DNA of 64,000 bases from Mariniflexile sp. TRM1-10. Its GTDB lineage: Bacteria; Bacteroidota; Bacteroidia; Flavobacteriales; Flavobacteriaceae. Position numbers and translations under genes: made by a program. This document shows, in pieces, positions 45,766-54,283 of the stretch. Numbering within the stretch: the stretch's first letter is position 1; each line of letters opens with the position of its first letter. Where the stretch lies: NCBI RefSeq assembly GCF_003425985.1, contig NZ_CP022985.1:223501-287500 (forward strand). Reading direction: 5' to 3'. The notes beneath the pieces are model-generated. The model saw only the letters and a program-made list of their open reading frames with translations. It was not told the origin of the DNA and ran no database searches.

Positions 45766-47016
45766 TCAATTTTTTTTAATCTTATTGACGTTAGATGGAT
45801 CTATTTTATTCATTAGTATCTGCATATCTTCACTTACTTTTCTCTCTACTACCCTTGCGTAGACTTGTGTAGAAGCAATTTTAGAGTGACCTAAAAGCTT
45901 AGATACTGTCTCAATAGGTACCCCATTACTTAAGGTAACTGTCGTTGCAAAAGTATGTCGAGCCATATGAAAGGTTAAATTTTTATTCAATCCAACAGCG
46001 TCTGCTATTTCTTTTAAATATAGGTTTAATTTTTCATTAGTTATTACTGGAAATAAAGTTTCCGTTACTTGGGTCATAGGATGATTTTGGTATTTAATAA
46101 TTAAATCCCTTGCCTTTGCTAAAAGAGGAATTTTTACCGAAGATTTAGTCTTCTGTCTATTGGTAAATATCCACTCCTCACCATCAATGCCTTTAAGAAT
46201 ATTATTCTGGGTTAAATTCATAATATCAACGTAAGCAATTCCTGTATAACAACTAAAAACAAATAAATCCCTAACCCTTTCGAGTCGTGCTATGGGAAAA
46301 TAATAGCTTTCAATATTAGCTAGTTCGTTATCAGTTAAAAAAGGGCGTTCCCTTTTTTCATAAGTTGGTTTCCATCTCACAAATGGATCTCTATCCAACC
46401 ATTCTATATGATAGCCTAAAGTTACAATCTTTCTAAACCTCTGAATATGTTTCATTACAGTATTATTACCCATTGCTTTCGGGTGCCCTTTTGGCCAGAA
46501 ACAATATAAAAAATTCGCAAAATCGCAAATGAATTTATAATCGAGTTCTTTTAAATAAACATCAGAAGTGTTTAATACGTTGTTTAGGTATTTATTTAAA
46601 TAACCTTGAGTTATACCAAAATTCCTAATCGTACCAGTCGCCAATGTTTTTTCAATTTTCTTCGTATGATATTCTAGAAGATTTTGAAGTGTCTTAGCAT
46701 TATCACTTTCACCAAGATATTCGGCCTTGATTAAATCCGCCGTAATTAATTGTCCTTTGAATTTTAAATCATGATAATACTGTACTATTTGAGCATGAAC
46801 CTGATCTAAATATTGGTTAAGTTCCCTTGCCGCTGCACTATTACCCTTTGCTCTTTGTCTATTGGAATCCCAAATCTGTAAATCTACCTTATACTTTAGG
46901 CTGATATTAACTTTTTTTCCATTGACCGTAATTCTGAGGTACATACCAGCTTGATTATTTTTGGCACGTGAAGCATATGCCCAAAATAAAATTGAAAATG
47001 TGTTTGATGTTCTCAT
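45766..47016 (-). CDS. Tyrosine-type site-specific recombinase (integrase)
   Basis: From ATG 47016 (MRTSNTFSILFW) the protein is 416 residues. It has an arm-type N-terminal domain (about 1-85), a SAM-like core-binding domain (about 95-195) and a catalytic domain. Catalytic residues are visible: Arg in FVFSCYTGIAYVDIMNL (R just before the segment), Lys in NRQKTKSSVKIPL, HMARHTFAT (H-x-x-R) and the Tyr in STQVYARV, preceded by LGHSKI. It looks functional. Its 5' end faces tRNA-Arg(ACG) 240 bp away, as in integrative elements that use a tRNA gene as attachment site. Confidence 0.93.
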   Translation of the reverse strand: MRTSNTFSILFWAYASRAKNNQAGMYLRITVNGKKVNISLKYKVDLQIWDSNRQRAKGNSAAARELNQYLDQVHAQIVQYYHDLKFKGQLITADLIKAEYLGESDNAKTLQNLLEYHTKKIEKTLATGTIRNFGITQGYLNKYLNNVLNTSDVYLKELDYKFICDFANFLYCFWPKGHPKAMGNNTVMKHIQRFRKIVTLGYHIEWLDRDPFVRWKPTYEKRERPFLTDNELANIESYYFPIARLERVRDLFVFSCYTGIAYVDIMNLTQNNILKGIDGEEWIFTNRQKTKSSVKIPLLAKARDLIIKYQNHPMTQVTETLFPVITNEKLNLYLKEIADAVGLNKNLTFHMARHTFATTVTLSNGVPIETVSKLLGHSKIASTQVYARVVERKVSEDMQILMNKIDPSNVNKIKKN

Positions 47017-47195
47017 AGTTGTCGTCTTTAAATTATTAAACATTTATCGAGACGAAAGTCAAATCAACTATATTGAGTACCTTATGTGTTCACAAATCAA
47101 ATCGTCAACATTGTTGACGGTCTAAATTTTTGTTGACGGTTTGCTACTATTTTAAATGAAAACAAATCAATTAAAATGTGGTCCTAAAAACCAAG

Positions 47196-47227
47196 AAACC
47201 GTGCATACCATAGGATTTGCACGGTTT
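47196..47227 (-). terminator. tRNA-Arg terminator hairpin
   Basis: AAACCGTGCA and TGCACGGTTT pair perfectly around a 12-nt loop. The minus strand continues CTTGGTTTTT, 26 bp beyond the tRNA 3' end. Confidence 0.7.
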
Positions 47228-47252
47228 TGTAACTTTTTACAAGTTTTCTTAG

Positions 47253-47326
47253 TGACCTCGACTGGATTCAAACCAGTAACCTCTTGAGCCGTAATCAAGT
47301 GCGCTATTCAGTTGCGCCACGAGGCC
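47253..47326 (-). tRNA. tRNA-Arg (anticodon ACG)
   Basis: Minus-strand cloverleaf: acceptor GGCCTCG with CGAGGTC, D stem GCGC/GCGC, anticodon stem CTTGA/TCAAG with loop TTACGGC (anticodon ACG), T stem ACTGG/CCAGT with loop TTTGAAT. The discriminator is A; CCA is not encoded. ACG is read as ICG after deamination and decodes CGN arginine codons. Confidence 0.95.
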
Positions 47327-47421
47327 TTTTAAAGTGGGTGCAAATATAATAATTTTATTAAAATACCACCAAATTTATTTCAATTTTATAATTCATTTTT
47401 AATTCTTAAAAAACTTCTATT

Positions 47422-47429
47422 TACATTTG
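47422..47429 (+). promoter_or_regulatory. Probable -7 box of the YeeE/YedE pair
   Basis: TACATTTG fits TAnnTTTG and lies 16 nt before the ATG. The matching -33 TTTG at 19 nt is not seen, so this is tentative. Confidence 0.35.
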
Positions 47430-47445
47430 TATTAAATCGATAGGT

Positions 47446-48003
47446 ATGAACTCTATTTTAAATCCGTGGCCTTGGTATATCTCGGGACCACTTATTGCCC
47501 TTGTTATGTCATTGTTACTCTATTTTGGAAAAACATTTGGCATGTCTTCAAACTTAAAAACCATGTGTACCATGCTCGGAGCTGGTAAATTTTCTGATTT
47601 TTTTAAGTTTAATTGGAAAGACCAATCGTGGAACTTGACTATTATTGCAGGCGCTATTATTGGTGGATTTATTGCTACCCACTATTTATCAAACGATCGT
47701 ATCACCGATTTAAACCCAAACACTGTTACAGAATTACAACAAATGGGGTTTGAGAATGCAGGTGCTCATTTAGTCCCCACTGAACTATACAGCCTAGAAG
47801 CCATAAAATCCACCAAAGGTTTATTGCTATTGGTTATTGGCGGGTTGCTTGTAGGGTTTGGCACGCGATACGCAAGCGGATGCACTTCTGGTCATGCCAT
47901 TACCGGGCTTAGTAGCTTACAAAAACCTTCGCTTATCGCCGTTATTGGATTTTTTATTGGCGGATTGCTAATGGCTAACTTTATTTTACCATTAATTTTT
48001 TAA
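47446..48003 (+). CDS. YeeE/YedE-family membrane protein, N-terminal half (sulfur-compound transport)
   Basis: The 185-residue protein has about five membrane helices and the YeeE/YedE signature GFGTRYASGCTSGHAITGLSS split at about residue 145-165, with the conserved Cys that relays thiosulfate in TsuA-type transporters. It is half the length of fused YeeE/YedE proteins; the other half is the next gene, 4 bp downstream. Together they probably form one transporter for thiosulfate or a similar reduced sulfur species. Confidence 0.88.
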   Translation: MNSILNPWPWYISGPLIALVMSLLLYFGKTFGMSSNLKTMCTMLGAGKFSDFFKFNWKDQSWNLTIIAGAIIGGFIATHYLSNDRITDLNPNTVTELQQMGFENAGAHLVPTELYSLEAIKSTKGLLLLVIGGLLVGFGTRYASGCTSGHAITGLSSLQKPSLIAVIGFFIGGLLMANFILPLIF

Positions 48004-48007
48004 GCAA

Positions 48008-48421
48008 ATGAAATATTTTAAATTTTTACTAGTAGGTATATTTTTTGGTATTGTTTTAGTTAAATCTGAAGCTGTTTCGTGGTACCGTATTTATGAAATG
48101 TTTAGATTTCAATCCTTCCACATGTATGGTATCATAGGAACTGCCATAGCTTGTGGCATTCTATTCCTTCAAATTTCAAAGAAAGGCTATATAAAAAGCA
48201 TTAAAGGAGCCGATATATTTGTGCCTAAAAAAGAAAATGGGTTTATTAGATATATTGTAGGTGGAACCATTTTTGGTTTTGGTTGGGCGCTTATTGGTGC
48301 TTGCCCAGGACCTATGTATATATTATTGGGTACAGGTGTTTATAGCATGTTAATTGTAATTGCTGCCGCTGTTTTAGGCACTTTTATTTACGGCATTTTA
48401 AAAGACAAACTTCCTCATTAA
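48008..48421 (+). CDS. YeeE/YedE-family membrane protein, C-terminal half
   Basis: The 137-residue protein with about four helices carries the paired Cys motif GWALIGACPGPMYILLGTG (about 95-113). It starts 4 bp after the first half. This two-gene arrangement is common in Bacteroidota and equals one full YeeE/YedE transporter. Confidence 0.88.
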   Translation: MKYFKFLLVGIFFGIVLVKSEAVSWYRIYEMFRFQSFHMYGIIGTAIACGILFLQISKKGYIKSIKGADIFVPKKENGFIRYIVGGTIFGFGWALIGACPGPMYILLGTGVYSMLIVIAAAVLGTFIYGILKDKLPH

Positions 48422-48902
48422 TTTTTATCCAATCAACAAAGCTTAAAACTTATATAACAAAAATCTTACAACTAGCCACTTCCGTTTTGTTATTTTATAA
48501 TACCATCTAGGCTTTGAAAATGACCGCAATAAAACACCTTTTTTCCTTTTCTACTTTAAAATAAACAACAACCGTAGAGGTTAAAAGTTTAAAATGGAAT
48601 GGAATTAGAAAAGCTAAGGATTTACTAAACAACATGGGTATCCTTAGTTGGCGAAAAAAATGCTATTAACACAAAAGCAAAACCGAATGTTAGCTATATA
48701 TTATTCGCAGAATAAAAGTAAGTTGGCACATTCAGAAGTAAGAGTACTTTTGAGTAAAACTAACATAAAAAATGACCGATTTTGATTTTCAAAATCGGTC
48801 ATTTTTGTTATTTGGAGTTTTTTAAGGATAATTTTATAGAAAAGAATGCGTTTTTGTTTCCAACAGGACACAAGTATCCCATCGAAGTTAGCTTTCGTTT
48901 TT
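48422..48902. other. Intergenic, hairpin and IS edge
   Basis: Contains a strong hairpin at 48771-48803. A stretch near 48600-48650 looks like a small coding remnant without a family. The left end of the transposase element must lie here, but its terminal repeat could not be fixed. Confidence 0.45.
48771..48803. terminator. Strong bidirectional terminator hairpin
   Basis: AATGACCGATTTT-GATTTTC-AAAATCGGTCATT, a 13-bp perfect stem followed by TTTTTG. It could stop transcription from the YeeE pair and from the convergent transposase. Confidence 0.75.
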
Positions 48903-50270
48903 TTAAGCAGCTAAGTTTTTAAATCGAGAGCTGTAAATTCTTCTTCCAATTTCAAGAGCATTGGCTGTATGGATTCCGAAGAAAATCCAGAGAATCTCGC
49001 TCTTTTGGGTTTTGGCCTTGATCTTTTTCAGGTTGTAATGTTCTTTTTCTTTACCAAAGCTTCCTTCAAGACGTGTGGAACGTTCTTTTTTGATTTCTCT
49101 GGCCAAAATTTTACGCTGTTCTTCGTTTTTACCAGCCTTTCCTTTTCTGATAAAATCGGTCTGGATTTTGCGACTTGAGGTAAATGTTCGGTTTTTATTG
49201 GTAGCATAAATAGCATCTGCCCCCAGTATTTTTATTTTAGTCTTGGTCAGGTTTTGGGCGCAAGATACACTGCTCTGCAAACGGGTCCCTTCATTGAAGG
49301 CACGGTACTGGATATGCTCAATAAAATTGATTCCGTCTATTTGAACTTTGTTCACTTTTGCTCCAAATTCTACCTGTTTGGTTTCTTTGCCCCGCACAAT
49401 TGGACGAATGTAACTTTTGCTGATGCTTACGATTCTATCGGGAACACTTTTTCCTGTTTTAAATATTTGTGCCTGTTGCCGGTAAACTTTGGCAATAATG
49501 GATCGTTGTCGCTTGTATTTAGCGGTGGATTCAAATGGATATTGATTTTCTATCTGACCCAGTGCACCGTTAAGTTTGTACAGTAATTTCAGTAACCCTC
49601 GGGTTACTTTTGTGCGGTATTTGGATTGTTTCTTTCGTTTTTTCGAATACTCGTTATAGCGTCTGCACCAATCCAGATATTTGGTCCTGGGCAATTTGAT
49701 TTTCAAAGTGCGGCATAAGGATTCCATTTGTCTGTAGTTCCACTGAACGCATTCCCAAAGCAATTTCTGATTGGTTGGAAAACGCACTTCGCTCTCGTAA
49801 CAGGTCGCATCGGTAAACATTTTGTCCAGGTCCTTCATATAAGGAATCCAGTTCTTGGCAAGTACTTCTTGGGATCTTCTAATATTTAAACCCTTGGAAA
49901 GCTCCATCCTGATTTGGCTCACGATCTTAAAGTTGGTCAGCGGTTTATCGATGGGAATTAGAATATCGCAAAAAAACTGCATGAAAATATTTCCATTCAA
50001 AAGCTCGATCAGTTTCTTGTCCGAGCATCCATAATAGTTTTTGAGCATCATCAGGGCAATTTTCCCTTTGGGACTAAAATAGCAATGGGTTCCTTTTTTA
50101 GAATCTTTCAATTTGAAAGATTGACCAAGCTCGGAAAAAGGCGTGGAAAGGTAAATTTTGCCCAAATCGGTTTTTAGAAATTGGGCATAAAATCCATCAA
50201 AATCTTTATTGATGGCGAAAATTGGAATTTCGTATTGAAATTCGCTTAAACGTATTATTTTTGGCATCAC
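48903..50270 (-). CDS. IS5/IS1182-like DDE transposase
   Basis: The 455-residue protein opens with a conserved N-terminal domain (FSELGQSFKLKDSKKG). It has a first catalytic Asp region FTDATCYESEVRFPT (about 150), a long basic insertion (210-275), ILGADAIYATNKNR as the second Asp region (about 350) and RLEGSFGKEKEHYNL as the Glu region (about 408). These residues and the order fit the broad IS5/IS1182-type DDE group; exact subgroup uncertain. The reading frame is intact. Element ends were not found, so activity is unknown. Confidence 0.85.
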   Translation of the reverse strand: MMPKIIRLSEFQYEIPIFAINKDFDGFYAQFLKTDLGKIYLSTPFSELGQSFKLKDSKKGTHCYFSPKGKIALMMLKNYYGCSDKKLIELLNGNIFMQFFCDILIPIDKPLTNFKIVSQIRMELSKGLNIRRSQEVLAKNWIPYMKDLDKMFTDATCYESEVRFPTNQKLLWECVQWNYRQMESLCRTLKIKLPRTKYLDWCRRYNEYSKKRKKQSKYRTKVTRGLLKLLYKLNGALGQIENQYPFESTAKYKRQRSIIAKVYRQQAQIFKTGKSVPDRIVSISKSYIRPIVRGKETKQVEFGAKVNKVQIDGINFIEHIQYRAFNEGTRLQSSVSCAQNLTKTKIKILGADAIYATNKNRTFTSSRKIQTDFIRKGKAGKNEEQRKILAREIKKERSTRLEGSFGKEKEHYNLKKIKAKTQKSEILWIFFGIHTANALEIGRRIYSSRFKNLAA

Positions 50271-50281
50271 ACTTTAAAAGA

Positions 50282-50321
50282 AAACCCCGTTTTTGGCCCG
50301 TTTGGAGCAATTTCGGGGTTT
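50282..50321. repeat. Hairpin just upstream of the transposase gene
   Basis: AAACCCCG at 50282-50289 pairs with CGGGGTTT at 50314-50321 around 24 nt. Such structures near IS ends can limit read-through into the transposase; here this is inference. Confidence 0.5.
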
Positions 50322-50394
50322 GTTCCTTCTAATATAATACCTATTTTATTGAAAAACAATAGTTTATATTATTATGAATATGCCTAAGTTAACA

Positions 50395-50670
50395 TTAAAC
50401 AATTTCAGCGCTTAATCCTGCTTCAAGTAGCATGGAGCAACGTGGTTTTAAATCATCGTATAAACCAGTTTTTACGGTGCATTTGCCTTTATAATGCACA
50501 AGGAGTGCACATTGTTCTGCTTGTTCTGCGGTGTGCTCGCAAGCATAAATAAGCATGTCTATAACATGATCGAAGGTATTAACATCGTCGTTATATAACA
50601 CAATCTCGTTTTGGGTAAGTACTTTTTCTTTTAGTAGTACTTCTTCCAATGTTTTTTCTTGAGTACTCAT
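50395..50670 (-). CDS. clpS: ATP-dependent Clp protease adaptor ClpS
   Basis: The 91-residue protein has the ClpS core: LYNDDVNTFDHVIDMLIYAC (about 25-44, with the N-end-rule pocket residues Asn-Asp), AEQCALLVHYKGKCTVKTG and a final strand near LEAGLSAEIV. ClpS delivers N-degron proteins to ClpAP. It lies 14 bp after prmA on the same strand. Confidence 0.94.
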   Translation of the reverse strand: MSTQEKTLEEVLLKEKVLTQNEIVLYNDDVNTFDHVIDMLIYACEHTAEQAEQCALLVHYKGKCTVKTGLYDDLKPRCSMLLEAGLSAEIV

Positions 50671-50684
50671 AGGTTAAATTTTTA

Positions 50685-51521
50685 CTAATTTAAAAATTTT
50701 AAGGCAACCCAATGGTTTCTTTCCAATTTTTCTTCAAATTTTAACATGTGCTTTTCACATGCTTCTTGAATAACCGGAATATCATCTTTGTAAAATCCGC
50801 TTAAAAATAAAAGACCGCCTTTATTTAAGCACGATATGTAAGTTTCCATATCGTTTAATAAAATATTACGATTAATGTTCGCAATTATTATATCGTATTT
50901 TTTACCTGTTAAAACACTGGCATCGCCTTCTATTACAGTAATATGCTTGCAATTATTACGCTCTACATTTTCTAAACTATTTAAATAGCACCAATTATCG
51001 TAATCAACCGCATCTATGGGGTTTGCGCCTTTTATTTCGGCTAAAATGGCTAAAACACCAGTACCACAACCCATATCTAAAACCGATTTATCGGTGAAAT
51101 CGGTTTTTAAAATATGCTGAATCATCATGTGGGTGGTTTCGTGATGTCCTGTTCCGAAACTCATTTTGGGTTCTATAATAATATCGTATGGGGTATTTGG
51201 TTTTTCATGAAATGGTGCACGAACTGAGCATATATTATCTACCACAATGGGATTGAAGTTCTTTTCCCATTCTTCATTCCAATTGGTTTGTTCAATTTCG
51301 TTAAACGTGAAATCGATTTTAAATTCTTCAGAGTTTAATATTTGGATATCCTCCAAGATATTTTCATGCCATTCCTCTTTTTGAATGTATGCTGTAACAC
51401 CTTCTTCGGTTTCTACAAAGCTTTCAAAACCTGCATAACCAAGTTCTGCAATAAGTATTTCTACTCCAGGTTGTACTGGTGTTACTTTAAACTCATAACC
51501 TATGTAAATGATGTTTGACAT
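50685..51521 (-). CDS. prmA: Ribosomal protein L11 methyltransferase
   Basis: A 278-residue protein with an N-terminal L11-recognition domain (about 1-105) and a C-terminal class I SAM-methyltransferase domain with SVLDMGCGTGVLAILAE (about 145) and the catalytic-site region IIANINRNILL (about 212). It trimethylates L11. prmA next to clpS and tpiA is usual in flavobacteria. Confidence 0.94.
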   Translation of the reverse strand: MSNIIYIGYEFKVTPVQPGVEILIAELGYAGFESFVETEEGVTAYIQKEEWHENILEDIQILNSEEFKIDFTFNEIEQTNWNEEWEKNFNPIVVDNICSVRAPFHEKPNTPYDIIIEPKMSFGTGHHETTHMMIQHILKTDFTDKSVLDMGCGTGVLAILAEIKGANPIDAVDYDNWCYLNSLENVERNNCKHITVIEGDASVLTGKKYDIIIANINRNILLNDMETYISCLNKGGLLFLSGFYKDDIPVIQEACEKHMLKFEEKLERNHWVALKFLN

Positions 51522-51591
51522 ATAGATTTTTGATTTACGATTACGATTGATTTACATTTCACGGTTCACGATTCACGAATTTACGTTAGCG

Positions 51592-51655
51592 ATAGAAACG
51601 GCATCCTTTTTGGCGCCAAAAGCGCCAAAAAGATACAGTGTATAGCGCAACCCTT
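51592..51655 (+). repeat. Short copy C of the GAAGCGGCATCC hairpin repeat
   Basis: GAAACGGCATCC, stem TTTTTGGCGC-CAAAA-GCGCCAAAAA, then GATACAGTGTATAGCGCAACCC. The boxes resemble copies at 30380 and 45398, while the stem has a different sequence but pairs fully. Confidence 0.7.
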
Positions 51656-51680
51656 GGGTAACGCCTAAAAGATTACATTT

Positions 51681-52430
51681 TTAAAATGCGTTTACAATGG
51701 CAAAAAAATCGTCTGCGTTAAGTGCAGCACCACCAATTAAACCTCCATCTACATCTGGTTTTGAGAAAATTTCCTGTGCATTGTTTGGTTTCACACTTCC
51801 TCCATATAAAATGGATACGCTGTTTGCTACAGCGACACCATATTTATTGCTTAACGTTTTTCTGATGAATGCATGCATATCTTGTGCTTGCTCTGGACTT
51901 GCAGTTTCGCCAGTGCCAATAGCCCAAACAGGTTCGTATGCTAACACAATGTTTTTAAATGCCGAAGATTCTAAATGAAACAAGGCGTTTTTAATTTGGC
52001 TTTCTACAACATTTTCATGGTTACCCGATTTTCTATCGGCCAAAACTTCGCCAAAACAGAAAATAGTACGTAAATCGTTTGCTAAAGCAGCATCTACTTT
52101 TTTAGCTAAAATTGCATCTGTTTCACCAAAATACTCACGGCGTTCACTATGACCTAAAATAACGGTTTTTACACCAACACTCTTAAGCATACTCGCACTA
52201 ATTTCACCTGTGTAAGCACCATTTGCTGCGAAATGCATGTTCTGTGCAATCACTTCTATACCGGTGTCTTTTAATGCTTGAAATGCTGGAAAAAGGTTTG
52301 TAAAGGTTGGTGCTACCATAACCTCGGCATTTGATGTTTTCGATTTAGTTTTTAAAGCACTAATTAATGATTCGGTTTGTGCTAAATCATTATTCATTTT
52401 CCAGTTTCCTGCTACAATTTGTTGTCTCAT
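51681..52430 (-). CDS. tpiA: Triose-phosphate isomerase
   Basis: A 249-residue TIM barrel. Key residues visible are NWKMN (catalytic Lys, about 10-14), GHSERREYFGE (catalytic His), AYEPVWAIGTG (catalytic Glu) and LYGGSVKPNN. Standard length. It interconverts dihydroxyacetone phosphate and glyceraldehyde 3-phosphate in glycolysis. Confidence 0.97.
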   Translation of the reverse strand: MRQQIVAGNWKMNNDLAQTESLISALKTKSKTSNAEVMVAPTFTNLFPAFQALKDTGIEVIAQNMHFAANGAYTGEISASMLKSVGVKTVILGHSERREYFGETDAILAKKVDAALANDLRTIFCFGEVLADRKSGNHENVVESQIKNALFHLESSAFKNIVLAYEPVWAIGTGETASPEQAQDMHAFIRKTLSNKYGVAVANSVSILYGGSVKPNNAQEIFSKPDVDGGLIGGAALNADDFFAIVNAF

Positions 52431-52471
52431 TTTTAATTTACCTTTTTAATGAAGGGATTTTTTATTAAGTT

Positions 52472-52960
52472 TTATAATATCTTTTTAATTTTTATGTCGT
52501 CAGCTTCAATAGCTTTAAACAAGTTTATTTTTCCGTTTTGGCCGATTACCATATATCTGGGGATCCAATCTAATTGAATGAATTCACCAAAAGGGCCTTT
52601 CCAACCAGATTGCATAAAATAATGTTGCCCTTGCACATTATATTTCTCAATGCCTTTTTTCCAAGCTTCCTGGGTTTTATCTAAAGACAAAAATACATAG
52701 GTCACATTTTTATGGGCTTTTTGCAGATTTTTAACTTTAGGCATACCACCAATACAATCTTTACACCACGATGCCCAAACATCAACCAAAATGGTTTTGT
52801 CTTTATTTGCTTCTAAAATTTCTTTAAAGCTTATTGAGTTTCCATCTAATGTAATAAAGGTGTCGTTTAATGCAGCCTCGGAAAACTTAGTAGGTGTTTC
52901 TTGTGCTTTACAACTTAAAACACTCAAGACGAAGATTAATATGTAGTTTATTTTTTTCAT
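52472..52960 (-). CDS. TlpA-like thioredoxin-fold lipoprotein
   Basis: The 162-residue protein has a lipoprotein signal (LSVLSC, Cys17) and a thioredoxin fold with active-site WASWCKDCIG (about residues 62-71), as in TlpA/ResA periplasmic disulfide reductases. It lies between tpiA and the OppB-like permease gene on the same strand. The partner protein DUF/MauE downstream also suggests redox work in the periplasm. Confidence 0.9.
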   Translation of the reverse strand: MKKINYILIFVLSVLSCKAQETPTKFSEAALNDTFITLDGNSISFKEILEANKDKTILVDVWASWCKDCIGGMPKVKNLQKAHKNVTYVFLSLDKTQEAWKKGIEKYNVQGQHYFMQSGWKGPFGEFIQLDWIPRYMVIGQNGKINLFKAIEADDIKIKKIL

Positions 52961-52994
52961 TTTTCTATTTATGGGATTTCTGTCTGCTTAGGAA

Positions 52995-54026
52995 CTATTC
53001 TAATTTCACCTTAGGATCTAACCAAACGTAAATGACGTCGACAAAAATATTAATTATTATGAAGAATAACGCTATTATTAACACCGAACCCATAATTACA
53101 GGTAAATCCAAAGTATTTAAGGCATTTACTATTTCTTTCCCAAGTCCGTTCCAACCAAAAATATACTCCACAAAAACAGCACCTGCCAGCATGGAAGCAA
53201 ACCATCCTGAAATAGCCGTAACTACTGGGTTTAGGGCATTTTTAACAGCATGTCTTTTTATAATTTGAAACTCGCTTAAGCCTTTTGCTCTTGCGGTTCT
53301 GATATAATCTTGGTTAAAGACTTCCAGCAACGAATTTCGCATAAGTTGTATAACGACCGCCAACGGACGAATACCCAATACAATAGCTGGGAGTATGAGA
53401 TTTTTTAACTTCATATGATTGGCTTCTCCAAAATCGTCTAATTCATAAAGACTTCCTGTCATTTCTAAATTTGTGTACTTATGCAATACAAAACCAAAAA
53501 ACCATGCGAATAAAATGGCGCTAAAAAACGATGGCACACTCATACCAAACGTACTGAATATCTGTATGGTTTTATCTACCCAACGGTCTTTGTAAAGTGC
53601 TGAAACAATGCCTAAAAAAATACCGACAAGCATAGCTATTATTATCGCAGAAACTGCCAACACAAACGTATTTGGGAGTGTTTCACCCAAAACCTCACTT
53701 ACTTTTTTACCTTGTTTGGTAAACGATTCGCGTAAATATGGAAACTTTAAAACGGTTGTTGTATTACCAATTGAAAATAATTCTACTGCTGAGTATTTCC
53801 CTGTTTTTAAAAAGGTATAATCTTGAACGTCTTTTGAATGAAAGGATATGGGCGACAAATCATTCAAATAATAAAAGTATTGGGTGCTTATGGGTTTATC
53901 GAAGCCATATTTTTGCTTTACAATGGCTAATTGTTCGCTACCCTCATTCTGTCCCAACATCATCTGTGCGGGGTCTCCCGGAAGCACGTTAAATAAAAAG
54001 AAAATAACGGTAACTACCCCAAACAA
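52995..54026 (-). CDS. OppB/DppB-type ABC transporter permease
   Basis: The 343 residues include the N-terminal GVVTVIFFLFNVLPGDPAQMMLG, five more membrane segments and the inner-membrane permease (EAA-type) motif FNQDYIRTARAKGLSEFQII (about 240). No ATG is available. The frame stays open upstream through LITYLLNKITYALLTLF, into a heptamer repeat array, so the true start is likely a non-ATG codon near 54080, or 54026 (TTG). No ATPase or OppC gene is adjacent, so partners lie elsewhere. Confidence 0.85.
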   Translation of the reverse strand: MFGVVTVIFFLFNVLPGDPAQMMLGQNEGSEQLAIVKQKYGFDKPISTQYFYYLNDLSPISFHSKDVQDYTFLKTGKYSAVELFSIGNTTTVLKFPYLRESFTKQGKKVSEVLGETLPNTFVLAVSAIIIAMLVGIFLGIVSALYKDRWVDKTIQIFSTFGMSVPSFFSAILFAWFFGFVLHKYTNLEMTGSLYELDDFGEANHMKLKNLILPAIVLGIRPLAVVIQLMRNSLLEVFNQDYIRTARAKGLSEFQIIKRHAVKNALNPVVTAISGWFASMLAGAVFVEYIFGWNGLGKEIVNALNTLDLPVIMGSVLIIALFFIIINIFVDVIYVWLDPKVKLE

Positions 54027-54098
54027 AGTGAGTAGTGCGTATGTGATTTTATTTAGTAGATAGGTTATCAGGTTTTTGGTTTTTGGGTGTTTGGTTGA

Positions 54099-54283
54099 TG
54101 GTTGTTGGTTGTTGGTTGTTGGTTGTTGGTTGTTGGTTGTTGGGTCTTGGGTCTTGGGTCTTGAGTGTTGGGTCTTGGTCTTGAGTGTTGGTTTGTAGTG
54201 TTTGGGCCTTTAATAGAAAGCTGGTAGTCGAAACACTTTTTAACTTTTTAACTTTTTAACTCATAACTCATAACTCATAACTT
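54099..54283. repeat. Tandem short-repeat arrays upstream of the OppB-like gene
   Basis: About six GGTTGTT heptamers are followed by about seven variants of GGGTCTT or GAGTGTT. Further right come three AACTTTTT octamers and three AACTCAT heptamers. Read on the minus strand the heptamers contain no stop codons in any frame. Array length could vary by slippage. Confidence 0.8.

Noticed and set aside
47253..47326. Second attachment-site copy of the tRNA 3' end within the window
   Set aside because: No other match to the tRNA T-arm or acceptor sequence was seen, so no element boundary can be fixed.
48730..50330. Terminal inverted repeats of the IS5/IS1182-like element
   Set aside because: Hairpins are present on both sides but their sequences do not match each other, and no target duplication was found.
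54099..54200. Possible CRISPR array
   Set aside because: Unit size is 7 nt with no spacers; these are simple tandem repeats.
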